The notes beneath the pieces are model-generated. The model was not told the origin of the DNA. It saw only the letters and a list, made by a program, of their open reading frames with translations, and searched no databases. DNA of 64,000 nt. Source: an uncultured Chlorobiaceae bacterium. Its GTDB lineage: Bacteria; Bacteroidota; Chlorobiia; Chlorobiales; Chlorobiaceae. Position numbers and translations under genes: made by a program. Positions 44,454 through 52,808 of the stretch are shown here, one piece after another; the first letter of the stretch is position 1; every line of letters starts with the position of its first letter. The stretch lies in NCBI GenBank assembly GCA_903824045.1, contig CAIJVD010000023.1:1-64000 (forward strand), written 5' to 3'.

Positions 44454-45065
44454 ATGCGTAAACTTCAGGTAGACATTCTCGGTCTTTCGACAAGCCCGCA
44501 TACCAACGGCGCCTATGCGCTCATTCTTTACGAACTCGAAGGAAAGCGCAAGCTGCCGATCATCATTGGCGGATTTGAGGCTCAGGCCATTGCGCTGAAG
44601 CTTGAGAACATCAAGCCCCCCCGCCCCTTTACCCATGATCTTTTCAAAAACATTGCCGATGCATTTCATCTGCATGTCAATGAGATCATCATTGATGAGC
44701 TGCACAACGAGACCTTTTATGCAAAGGTCGTCTGCGAGCTGAACGGCGAACTCCATGAAATTGATGCCCGTCCGAGCGACGCCATAGCTATTGCGGTCCG
44801 TTTCAACGCTCCGCTCTATGTTACCGAAGAGATCATGGATGAGGCTGGCATCAGGGAGGAGCAGAAGGAGGAGGGCGAGGAGGATGCCGATGCCGATGCG
44901 GCCCCTCTTGAAGAGCCTGAAGAGGCTTTGGCGGCACTGCCCCTGACCCCTGAAGCGCGTCTTGATGAGCTGCAGACGGCTCTTGCTGATGCCATCCAGA
45001 GCGAGAACTATGAAGAGGCCGCCAGGCTCAGGGATGAGATTACCCGTCTGAAAAGCAGCTCCTGA
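44454..45065 (+). CDS. Bifunctional nuclease (DUF151) domain protein with a UVR tail
   Basis: A 203-residue protein. About 1-135 is a BFN/DUF151 domain: LPIIIGGFEAQAIALKLENI, RPFTHDLFKNIADAF and LHEIDARPSDAIAIAVRF. After an acidic linker (about 138-165) comes a UVR motif: LQTALADAIQSENYEEAARLRDEITRL, as in UvrB/UvrC and ClpC-type proteins. BFN proteins have reported DNase/RNase activity and occur with UVR in Chlorobi and related phyla. What it cuts or binds here is unknown. Confidence 0.85.
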   Translation: MRKLQVDILGLSTSPHTNGAYALILYELEGKRKLPIIIGGFEAQAIALKLENIKPPRPFTHDLFKNIADAFHLHVNEIIIDELHNETFYAKVVCELNGELHEIDARPSDAIAIAVRFNAPLYVTEEIMDEAGIREEQKEEGEEDADADAAPLEEPEEALAALPLTPEARLDELQTALADAIQSENYEEAARLRDEITRLKSSS

Positions 45066-45080
45066 TCGGTCAGAAATAAA

Positions 45081-45110
45081 AAAAAGGAGGCCACCGGCCT
45101 CCTTTTTTTG
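45081..45110 (+). terminator. Bidirectional terminator between convergent genes
   Basis: AAAAAAGGAGGCC-ACC-GGCCTCCTTTTTTT, a strong stem with A-tract on one side and T-tract on the other, so it can serve both the BFN gene (+) and the outer-membrane gene (-). Confidence 0.9.
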
Positions 45111-45129
45111 TTGCTGCCCAATCGATCAC

Positions 45130-45699
45130 TCAGAGGTCAACCTTCAGGCCGAGCGAGAGGCTGTGGCTTGCGATATGGGTATTGAATCCCGGATTGGTTG
45201 TAAAATCAAGTGTCGAAAAGAAGCGGTAGCGTGCATCGAGCTTCGTCGATCCTCCCAGCGGGAATTCGGCCCCTGCTCCGATCTGATAGGCCAGCGCGGT
45301 GTTGTGTGTGGTAGCCAGGCCCCCTATCTCATGGAATCTGACGTCGGCCACTCCGGCCCCTGCCGTAACATAGGGCGTAAAGCCTTGAGCTTTGAAGTTA
45401 TAGTAGCCGTTGCCCAGAATCGATGACACCGAGACGCTTCCTGTGTCGTTGTCGATATCGCTACCCTGGTAGCCGAGCTCTCCTTCAATGCGGTAGTCTT
45501 TGTGGTTTACACCGTAGGCGGCAAGCAGCATGACGCCGGTGCCCGGCCTCTCAAGGAAGCTGTCGTAGTGGAAATTATTCAGCCACGACAGACCAATAGC
45601 GCCGCTTACGTAGTTGTTTGAAGCGGCTGATGCTGATGCAGGCAGAGCCATAAGTGTCGCGGCAACTGCTCCTGCAAGAAGTGAACATTGTTTTTTCAT
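45130..45699 (-). CDS. Outer-membrane beta-barrel protein
   Basis: A 189-residue protein with a signal peptide (SLLAGAVAATLMALPASASA) and an 8-strand barrel pattern: NNYVSGAIGLSWLNNFHYD, GVMLLAAYGV, YRIEGELGYQGSDIDND, GFTPYVTAGAGVADVRF, STKLDARYRFFSTLDF, ending SHSLSLGLKVDL with the usual hydrophobic C-terminus. It resembles Omp_b-brl / OmpX-like porins. ATG 45699 follows GGAGG at a good distance and is preferred over the upstream ATG at 45711. Function unknown. Confidence 0.8.
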   Translation of the reverse strand: MKKQCSLLAGAVAATLMALPASASAASNNYVSGAIGLSWLNNFHYDSFLERPGTGVMLLAAYGVNHKDYRIEGELGYQGSDIDNDTGSVSVSSILGNGYYNFKAQGFTPYVTAGAGVADVRFHEIGGLATTHNTALAYQIGAGAEFPLGGSTKLDARYRFFSTLDFTTNPGFNTHIASHSLSLGLKVDL

Positions 45700-45791
45700 C
45701 GTATCCTCCATAAGTTAGTGTTCTCAGTGGTGCTCCGCATAAAAACATATACTTCATACAGGTAATATTAGCCTAATTTGCACCAAAAGCA

Positions 45792-45828
45792 AGAAAGGCC
45801 TGCGTATTTCACTATAGCAGGCCTTTCT
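45792..45828 (-). terminator. Hairpin downstream of bamA
   Basis: A 12-bp perfect stem AGAAAGGCCTGC / GCAGGCCTTTCT with a 13-nt loop lies 34 bp after the bamA stop. The T run on the minus side is short and interrupted, so termination may be inefficient and allow read-through to the barrel-protein gene. Confidence 0.6.
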
Positions 45829-45861
45829 TTATATAAAAAATATATACCGTTCGTTACGGTG

Positions 45862-48357
45862 TCAGTTATTTGCTCCGCCGAAGCTGAAGAGGAACTTCCA
45901 TCCCTGTTTTGCTTTTCCGGGAACGCTTTCGACGGCATCAAACCCGTAGCCGTAGTCTATTCCCACCTGGCCGATGATAGGCAGAAAGAGGCGGATGCCC
46001 ACGCCTGCCGCTTTTTTGAAGCCTGAAAGGCTGACCGACTGGCGGTTCTGCCAGAGTCCGCCCGCTTCAGCGAAAGCCACTCCGTATATGCTCATTTCCG
46101 GGGTCATGGCAAAGGGGTATCTCAGCTCCGAGGTGAACTTCGAATAGATCTTTCCGGCATACAGCGTCGATCCTGCCTCGAGAGGAGAGCCGAGGGCCCT
46201 GTCGTCATAGCCTCTCAGCGGTATGGTCGGGAGCGTGGACATTCCGCTGCCACCCATGTAGAAATACTCGGTGTAGGGGATATAGTCGTTGCCGCTGAGG
46301 GTCGACATATAGCCTTGCTGGGTCGAGATGTTCCAGACAAGGTCTTTGCCGATCGGCATGAACCAGCTCGAGCTTCCGGTGAACTTGTAGAAATCAACGG
46401 TGCCCGGCAGCGGGCCGCCAGAAAGCTCGGCAGAGATCGTGTTGATGCTGCCCTTTCGAGGATAGATCGGGCTGTCGATGCTGTTTCGGCTAATGGTCGG
46501 TGTAATCGAATACTCCTCGGCTTTGGTCGGGGCGTTTGTTGGTCCCTGGAAGAAGCTGAGGAAGCCACCCTTGCTGTTCAGGTATTTGAGCTTCAAGCCG
46601 ACGGAGGTGTAGTCGTCAGGCCAATCGAGGCGCCGCCCTATCGAAACGGTTGATCCATACTGGTCGATGACGGTCGGGTTATCGACGTTGTCATTGGTGT
46701 AGTCATAAGCGCTGTGGGACTTGAATGCCGAAAATCCGACGGCGGTCTGGGTCCCGAAGGCCCATGGTTCGCTGAAGTTTACGCTGACAGTGTTGTAGTT
46801 GCTGTTGCCGAACTGCCACTGAACCCCGAGTTTCTGGCCATCGCCGTGAGGCAGGGGCTTGTAGGCGTCGCCGTTGAAAATATCCTTCAGTGAAAAGTTG
46901 TTGAAGGTTACGCCGAGCCCGCCGGTGAATCCGGTACTGCCGTAGCCAACCGAAGCCATAAAGTTGTCGGTCTGCTTTTCGGTGATGTTGTAGATCACGT
47001 CAACCGTATTGTTCTCCTGGTTGGGCAAGATGTCGGGAGTAATTTGGGCCGGGTCGAAATAGTTGAGCATGCTCAGCTCCCTGATGCTCCTGACGACGTT
47101 TTTGCGGCTGAACATCTCTCCGGGAACCGTGTAGAGTTCACGGCGGATGACATGGTCTTTCGTTTTGTTGTTGCCCCTGATGCTTACGGTGTTCAGCTGG
47201 AACTGATCGCCCTCCTTCATCGAGATCGAGAGGTCGACGAGGTCGGGCTTGATGATCTGCTCGTCAAGTTTCGGCCGGAAAGAGAGGTATCCTCGATCAA
47301 GATAGAGCGAGCTGACATCAGAGTTGTCCTGTGAAAAATTCAGACGATCCTGTATCAGTTTTGCGTTGTAGACATCGCCTTTTTTTATCCTGAAGGTAGC
47401 GTTAAGTATCTCCGTCGTTGCAAAATCCTTTGTATTGCCGGTCCAGGAGATGTTTCGGATATGGTATTTCTTTCCCTCCTCGACATAAATGTCAAGAAAG
47501 AGTCCCTTTTTGTCGGCGGTATAGCTAATTGAATCACGAACAACCCTCGCATCGCGGAAACCGCCGTTGCGATAGAACTCCACAATCAGGTTTTTGTCTT
47601 CGTTATACTTGTCCTTGTCGAGTTTCGGTGTGCCGAAAATTTTCCGCCACCAGGAGTTCTGGTTGGTCTCCTTGAAGACCCCTCTCAGTTCTTTCTGGCT
47701 GAAAGAGCTGTTGCCATGAAAGGTGATTTTTTCGATGATAACCTTCGGCCCTTCAGTGATTTTGCACTGGGCCTTGACATGATTTTTCTCGCTTGCCTGG
47801 AGCTTGAACTCGGCACCGGCGCTCAGGTATCCCTTTCCGGCATAGAGTTTTTCGATTTTATTAGAGGCAGTAATCAAATCCTGCTGGCTTACCCTTTTAC
47901 CGGTGGCAAGGGATGATTTCTTGAGCAGTTCATCACTGTCGTACTTTTTATTGCCTTCGAAGGTCACCTGGTCGAGCACAGGAAGCTCTTCGACGATGAA
48001 TCGGATTGCAACGCGGTTGTTGCCAAGGTCCGTTTTTTCTGCCTTGATATCACTGAAGAGCTGGAGCTGCCAAAGGTACTGGATGGCATTGGCGAGCTCA
48101 GGGCCTGAAGCCGCGATACTGCTGTTGAGTTTCAGCGGGAGGTTGACGGTGAGTTCCTGCTCGTTGAGGGATTGAAGGCCGCTGAATGATATTGATGCGA
48201 CACTTACGAGATTTTTTTCGGGTTCAGCAACTGGTGCCGTCGAGGCTGGTGCGGCACTCTTTTTCGAGGGTCTGGTTTTTGCCTCGATACTATGATCCGG
48301 GGCTGTAATGATAAGAGCTGTCAGAACGAACGGGATCAGTCTATGCGTTTTTTTCAT
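45862..48357 (-). CDS. bamA: Outer membrane protein assembly factor BamA
   Basis: An 831-residue Omp85 protein inserting beta-barrels into the outer membrane. An N-terminal signal peptide and a basic stretch (AKTRPSKKSAAPAS) precede about five POTRA repeats (about 50-430; e.g. VTFEGNKKYDSDELLKKS, ITFHGNSSFSQKELRGVF), followed by the 16-strand barrel (about 450-831) with the LRGYDDRALGSP (VRGF/Y motif region) and a final strand ending in Phe-containing KFLFSFGGANN. It is 21 bp after uppS. Confidence 0.93.
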   Translation of the reverse strand: MKKTHRLIPFVLTALIITAPDHSIEAKTRPSKKSAAPASTAPVAEPEKNLVSVASISFSGLQSLNEQELTVNLPLKLNSSIAASGPELANAIQYLWQLQLFSDIKAEKTDLGNNRVAIRFIVEELPVLDQVTFEGNKKYDSDELLKKSSLATGKRVSQQDLITASNKIEKLYAGKGYLSAGAEFKLQASEKNHVKAQCKITEGPKVIIEKITFHGNSSFSQKELRGVFKETNQNSWWRKIFGTPKLDKDKYNEDKNLIVEFYRNGGFRDARVVRDSISYTADKKGLFLDIYVEEGKKYHIRNISWTGNTKDFATTEILNATFRIKKGDVYNAKLIQDRLNFSQDNSDVSSLYLDRGYLSFRPKLDEQIIKPDLVDLSISMKEGDQFQLNTVSIRGNNKTKDHVIRRELYTVPGEMFSRKNVVRSIRELSMLNYFDPAQITPDILPNQENNTVDVIYNITEKQTDNFMASVGYGSTGFTGGLGVTFNNFSLKDIFNGDAYKPLPHGDGQKLGVQWQFGNSNYNTVSVNFSEPWAFGTQTAVGFSAFKSHSAYDYTNDNVDNPTVIDQYGSTVSIGRRLDWPDDYTSVGLKLKYLNSKGGFLSFFQGPTNAPTKAEEYSITPTISRNSIDSPIYPRKGSINTISAELSGGPLPGTVDFYKFTGSSSWFMPIGKDLVWNISTQQGYMSTLSGNDYIPYTEYFYMGGSGMSTLPTIPLRGYDDRALGSPLEAGSTLYAGKIYSKFTSELRYPFAMTPEMSIYGVAFAEAGGLWQNRQSVSLSGFKKAAGVGIRLFLPIIGQVGIDYGYGFDAVESVPGKAKQGWKFLFSFGGANN

Positions 48358-48378
48358 GTAACTAACGTATCAAACGGG

Positions 48379-49227
48379 TTAAAGCTTGTGTGAGGCTATT
48401 TTTTTGGTCTGCAGCTGTTCGCTTGTTTGACCGAATCTTCTCTCCCTGCTCTGGAACTCCAGTATGGCATCATAGAGCTGGGATCGGCGGAAGTCCGGCC
48501 AGTAGGCATTGGTGAAATAAATCTCGGAATAGGCGCTTTGCCAGAGCATGAAGTTGCTTATCCTGAACTCGCCGCTTGTTCTTATCAGCAGTTCCGGATC
48601 AGGAATCGAGGATGTGGTAAGGTAGGACGCAAAAAGTTTTTCATTGATGGATTCCGCATCAACAAGGCCAGCCTTGACGTCGAATGCCAGATCTCTGCAT
48701 GCCTGCACAATCTCCCATTTGCCACTGTAGCTTATGGCAAGATTGAGCATGAGCTGACTGTTGTTTTTGGTGAGCTCCATCGTCTCGGTGAGGACCTGGC
48801 GAACCTTTTCAGGAAGCATCCTCATGTCGCCGATGACGTTCAGTCGGATGTTGTTATCGTGAAGCTGGCGGGTTTCACGTCCGATAACGCGGACAAGAAT
48901 ATGCATCAGCGCCGTGACCTCTTTTTCAGGGCGCTTCCAGTTCTCAGTGGAAAAGGTGAAGAGGGTGAGGTATTTGATGCCGAGCTGGCAGCAGGCCTCA
49001 ACGATATCCCTGACGGATTCAACTCCGGCAATATGCCCTTCAACCCTTGTCTTGCCCTTCAGGCGGGCCCATCGTCCGTTGCCATCCATGATAACGGCAA
49101 CATGGGATGGTATCTGGCAGGACTCCTTCAGATCGGTCTGTATTCTTTTGTCAGCACTATCGGTGTCCGGAGCAAACCAGTGGGGCTTGAAGGATGAGGC
49201 CCGGTCAATTTTTTTTATAAGAGTCAT
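48379..49227 (-). CDS. uppS: Isoprenyl transferase (undecaprenyl diphosphate synthase type)
   Basis: A 282-residue cis-prenyltransferase producing the C55 carrier lipid for peptidoglycan and surface glycans. The catalytic Asp lies in VAVIMDGNGRWARLKG; GHIAGVESVRDIV, LTLFTFSTENWKRPEKEV, LNLAISYSGKWEI and PELLIRTSGEFRISNFMLWQ are the other family blocks. The first 35 residues are an extra N-terminal extension. Upstream of bamA, as in many bacteria. Confidence 0.94.
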   Translation of the reverse strand: MTLIKKIDRASSFKPHWFAPDTDSADKRIQTDLKESCQIPSHVAVIMDGNGRWARLKGKTRVEGHIAGVESVRDIVEACCQLGIKYLTLFTFSTENWKRPEKEVTALMHILVRVIGRETRQLHDNNIRLNVIGDMRMLPEKVRQVLTETMELTKNNSQLMLNLAISYSGKWEIVQACRDLAFDVKAGLVDAESINEKLFASYLTTSSIPDPELLIRTSGEFRISNFMLWQSAYSEIYFTNAYWPDFRRSQLYDAILEFQSRERRFGQTSEQLQTKKIASHKL

Positions 49228-49469
49228 AAACCGAATTTTACTCCGTATCTATTTCCGGAGAGTGTTGAGTGTGAGGCTTGATGATATCATCATAATCATA
49301 TCCTGACGGGCATGAAATCACCTCAAATTGAGTGAATAATATGGAGTTATTTCTTATTATACAAACTTTACACAGAACGGAAATCCTGCGTCCCGATTGA
49401 GATTTTCCCCGTAAGCGCAGGCTGTGATCCGTTACGAAAATCAGGCTCTCAAAATTATTCACAACAACA

Positions 49470-50897
49470 GTGCAATTAAGCAGTTACGACGATCTTCGAT
49501 CCAGACTTCTCTCGCAAGCAGTAACCTGTGAAGAGGTTGTGCGTCACTATCTGGACCGCATTGATCATCATAAAGAGGACAATATTTATATAACGGTCTT
49601 TCACGAGCAGGCAGTCGAGCGAGCGCGGGCTCTGGACCGCAAGCTTCGTGAGGGCGGAGAGCCAGGCAGGCTTTTCGGAATGCCGATGGCCATCAAGGAC
49701 AATATTGCCATTAAGGGAGCGAGAGTTACCTGCGCCTCAATAATTCTCGGAGAGTACGAAAGCGTCTATGACGCAACGGCAGTGCTCCGGCTTGAGAGCG
49801 AGGATGCCATTTTTCTCGGCAAGACCAACATGGATGAGTTTGCCATGGGCAGCTCCAACGAGACCTCTGCATTCGGCAAGGTGCCCAACCCCTTTGACCG
49901 GAACCGTGTGCCCGGTGGCAGTTCAGGCGGTTCGGCCGCAGCGGTGGCCAACGGCCTTGCAATGGTGGCGCTTGGCTCAGATACAGGCGGCTCCGTCCGC
50001 CAGCCAGCCGGATTCTGCGATATTGTCGGGCTGAAGCCGACCTATGGACGAATTTCCCGTTACGGGCTGGTTGCCTTCGCATCCTCCTTTGACCAGATAG
50101 GCGTTCTCTCCCTCAATTGTGACGATGCCGCGCTGGTGCTCGAGGTGATGGCCGGCAAGGACGGGCTTGATGCCACTTCATCCCGGCATGCGGTGGACGA
50201 TTATGCCGCCCGGATGGGAGAGGTCTCAGTCGAAGGGTTGAAGATCGGTGTGCCAAAGGCGTTTTTCCCCGAGAGCCTTAATGCTGAGGTTTCAGGTATT
50301 GTCAAAGGGAAGCTCAATGAGCTTCGTGAACGGGGTGCCGAGCTTGTAGAGATTGAGCTCCCGGAGAGCGATTATGCGATCGCTGCATACTATATTCTTG
50401 TTACGGCCGAAGCATCATCCAACCTTGCCCGCTTTGACGGTGCCCGGTACGGCTATCGTTCCGCCAGTTCTGGGGATCTCTCGGCGATGTATGTCAATTC
50501 AAGAACCGAAGGGTTCGGCAGGGAGGTCAAGCGCAGGATCATGCTTGGCACCTACGTTCTTTCGGCAGGGTATTATGATACCTACTACAAGAAAGCCCAG
50601 CAGGTACGGCGCGTCTTCCAGGACCGCTACCGTGAAGCACTCGCCAAGGTGGATGTCATAGCTGGCCCGACCTCACCTTTTCCGCCCTTCGGCATCGGTG
50701 ACAAAACCGGAGATCCGCTTGAAATGTACCTTGCTGATGTCTTTACCGTTCCGGCCAGCATTGTCGGCATGCCTGCCCTCAGCGTGCCTGTCGGCATGGA
50801 CTCGCTTAATCTTCCTGTTGGAATGCATCTTATCTGCAACTTTTTCGAAGAGGGCAAACTGCTTGGCATCGCCCGTCTGATGGCGCGATCCCGATAA
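49470..50897 (+). CDS. gatA: Aspartyl/glutamyl-tRNA amidotransferase subunit A
   Basis: A 475-residue amidase of the GatCAB complex converting Glu-tRNA-Gln (or Asp-tRNA-Asn) to its amide. The Ser-cisSer-Lys triad is visible: Lys in [13 protein letters not shown], Ser in [13 protein letters not shown] and Ser in [19 protein letters not shown]. It starts with GTG at 49470; gatB and gatC are not nearby, as is usual in this group. Confidence 0.94.
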   Translation: MQLSSYDDLRSRLLSQAVTCEEVVRHYLDRIDHHKEDNIYITVFHEQAVERARALDRKLREGGEPGRLFGMPMAIKDNIAIKGARVTCASIILGEYESVYDATAVLRLESEDAIFLGKTNMDEFAMGSSNETSAFGKVPNPFDRNRVPGGSSGGSAAAVANGLAMVALGSDTGGSVRQPAGFCDIVGLKPTYGRISRYGLVAFASSFDQIGVLSLNCDDAALVLEVMAGKDGLDATSSRHAVDDYAARMGEVSVEGLKIGVPKAFFPESLNAEVSGIVKGKLNELRERGAELVEIELPESDYAIAAYYILVTAEASSNLARFDGARYGYRSASSGDLSAMYVNSRTEGFGREVKRRIMLGTYVLSAGYYDTYYKKAQQVRRVFQDRYREALAKVDVIAGPTSPFPPFGIGDKTGDPLEMYLADVFTVPASIVGMPALSVPVGMDSLNLPVGMHLICNFFEEGKLLGIARLMARSR

Positions 50898-50945
50898 CAG
50901 GGCGACAAGTTTTTCCGTTAACCATCACCACTAATCAGTCGAATT

Positions 50946-51845
50946 ATGAGTGTTTTAGTCAATAAGGATACGCGCCTGCTTGTTCAGGGAATAACCGGTG
51001 GAGAGGGCACGTTTCATACTTCACAGATTCTTGAGTACGGTACAAACGTTGTTGCCGGGGTCACTCCGGGCAAGGGCGGCGTGCTCTATAACGGCAATGA
51101 CAAGGACAAGTTCTGTCGTCCGGTTCCGGTGTTCAACACTGTTCGTGATGCAGTGGAGAAGGCTGAAGCAAATGCTACCGTTATTTTTGTTCCCGCCGCT
51201 TTTGCCGGTGATGCCATCATGGAGGCGGCCGATGCCGGTCTGAAGGTCATCATCTGCATCACCGAAGGCATCCCGGTCAACGACATGATGAAGGCCTATG
51301 CCTTTGTTCAGGAGAAAGGGGCTGTACTCGTTGGGCCGAACTGTCCTGGCGTTATCACTCCAGGTGAGGCAAAAATCGGCATTATGCCCGGTTTCATCCA
51401 CAAGAAAGGCACAATCGGCGTTGTTTCACGCAGCGGAACCCTGACCTACGAAGCGGTGCATCAGCTCAGTCAGGTCGGGCTTGGCCAGTCGACCTGCATC
51501 GGCATTGGTGGCGATCCGATCATCGGTACACGCTTTATCGATGCAGTCAAGCTTTTTGCCAAGGATGACGAGACCGAAGGGCTGGTCATGATTGGCGAGA
51601 TCGGCGGCAGTGCAGAGGAGGAAGCAGCCGAGTATATCAGAAAGTATTTCAAGAAGCCGGTTGTCGGCTTCATTGCCGGCCGTACTGCGCCTCCGGGTCG
51701 CAGGATGGGCCATGCAGGTGCTATTGTCTCTGGCGGAAAGGGAACTGCTGAGGACAAGATCAAGGCGATGGAAGCGGCGGGAATTCACGTTGTCGACAGC
51801 CCTGCCGATATCGGTGAAGCGATGATCAAGGCTCTGGGTCGTTGA
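50946..51845 (+). CDS. sucD: Succinyl-CoA synthetase alpha subunit
   Basis: A 299-residue subunit that binds CoA and is phosphorylated on His. [20 protein letters not shown], the CoA-binding [38 protein letters not shown] and the active-site region [20 protein letters not shown] are all present. The beta subunit (sucC) is not adjacent. In green sulfur bacteria it would work in the reductive TCA cycle. Confidence 0.96.
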   Translation: MSVLVNKDTRLLVQGITGGEGTFHTSQILEYGTNVVAGVTPGKGGVLYNGNDKDKFCRPVPVFNTVRDAVEKAEANATVIFVPAAFAGDAIMEAADAGLKVIICITEGIPVNDMMKAYAFVQEKGAVLVGPNCPGVITPGEAKIGIMPGFIHKKGTIGVVSRSGTLTYEAVHQLSQVGLGQSTCIGIGGDPIIGTRFIDAVKLFAKDDETEGLVMIGEIGGSAEEEAAEYIRKYFKKPVVGFIAGRTAPPGRRMGHAGAIVSGGKGTAEDKIKAMEAAGIHVVDSPADIGEAMIKALGR

Positions 51846-51888
51846 CCGGACAGTTGTCGCCAGACTTTTTATTGACTGCTCACAGAGT

Positions 51889-51919
51889 AAAGCCGCCTTT
51901 CGAAGGGCGGCTTTTTTTT
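51889..51919 (+). terminator. Terminator between sucD and the response regulator
   Basis: AAAGCCGCC-TTTCGAAG-GGCGGCTTT with eight Ts following on the plus strand and A-tract on the other side; it can serve both convergent genes. Confidence 0.88.
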
Positions 51920-51971
51920 GGTACACGCTGATCCGTCCGCCATTTTTCGCGTGGTGGTGGCTCTTGGGGCA

Positions 51972-52757
51972 TTATTCGACGGCGATAGCGGCTGAAAAGC
52001 TGTAGCCGACTCCGTGGTTTGTCTGAATGGGGCAGTTCTCGCAAACGTCCGAAATTTTTCGGCGGAGTCGGTTGACGAGCGACTCAAGCGAACGGTTGCC
52101 GTACTCGTTGTTCAGGTATTCAAGGTGTTTGAGCAGTTCCAGGCGGGCGGCCACTTTTTTCTTCGAGGAAATCAGAAAATTCAGGAACTCTATCTCTTTA
52201 GAGGTAAGCTTGATCTCTCTGCCGCAAGGGGTTGTCAGCTGCCACTTGCTGCCGACAAGCCGCCACTCTTCGCGCTCACTGTTGACCAGTTTCAGGTGCC
52301 TCTTTTCGCAACTCTCCGTATGGGCATCGCAATTGATGCGTCCGAGCAGCGATGAGATTGATGCGGCAAGTTCACGAATATCGACCGGTTTGACGATAAA
52401 GATATCGGCTCCCGAGTTGTAGCCGGCCAGCTTGTCATCGAGCATCGAGCGGGCGGTCATGATGATGATTCGCATGTCCGTATTGTTTCGGAGATACTCG
52501 GCCAGTACCAGGCCGCTCTGGTCCGGGAGGCCTATGTCGAGAATGGCGATGCTGTAGTTGCTCGTCGACACCTGCTGGTATAACTCGAGTGCTGAACCGA
52601 CTCCGGTAACATCATATCCGGTAAGGGTCAGATATTTCACAATGCTTTCGCAAAGGTCCCGGTCATCTTCAGCGATGATGATCCTGCCCTGGGTGCAGCT
52701 TTGTGTGTTGTTTGTGCCCATCAAGGTATCCATTATTTGTTTCGTTCTCTCTTGCAC
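51972..52757 (-). CDS. OmpR-type response regulator
   Basis: A 261-residue regulator. The receiver domain (about 25-140) has RIIIAEDDRDLC (acidic pocket), phospho-acceptor Asp74 in AILDIGLPDQSG, Thr101 in IMTARSM and Lys123 in FIVKPVDIREL. The winged-helix domain (about 160-256) ends NHGVGYSF. The start is GTG 52757, which has GGAG five bases upstream; inner ATGs at 52733 and 52721 are possible. Five Cys (143, 150, 178, 239, 242) cluster between and inside the DNA-binding part, including CENC. It is 51 bp after the sensor kinase and probably its partner. Confidence 0.88.
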   Translation of the reverse strand: MQERTKQIMDTLMGTNNTQSCTQGRIIIAEDDRDLCESIVKYLTLTGYDVTGVGSALELYQQVSTSNYSIAILDIGLPDQSGLVLAEYLRNNTDMRIIIMTARSMLDDKLAGYNSGADIFIVKPVDIRELAASISSLLGRINCDAHTESCEKRHLKLVNSEREEWRLVGSKWQLTTPCGREIKLTSKEIEFLNFLISSKKKVAARLELLKHLEYLNNEYGNRSLESLVNRLRRKISDVCENCPIQTNHGVGYSFSAAIAVE

Positions 52758-52808
52758 GCGCTCTCCAAGTTGATCCCATGGAGCATAAATTTCCGAATGA
52801 TCACGCCC

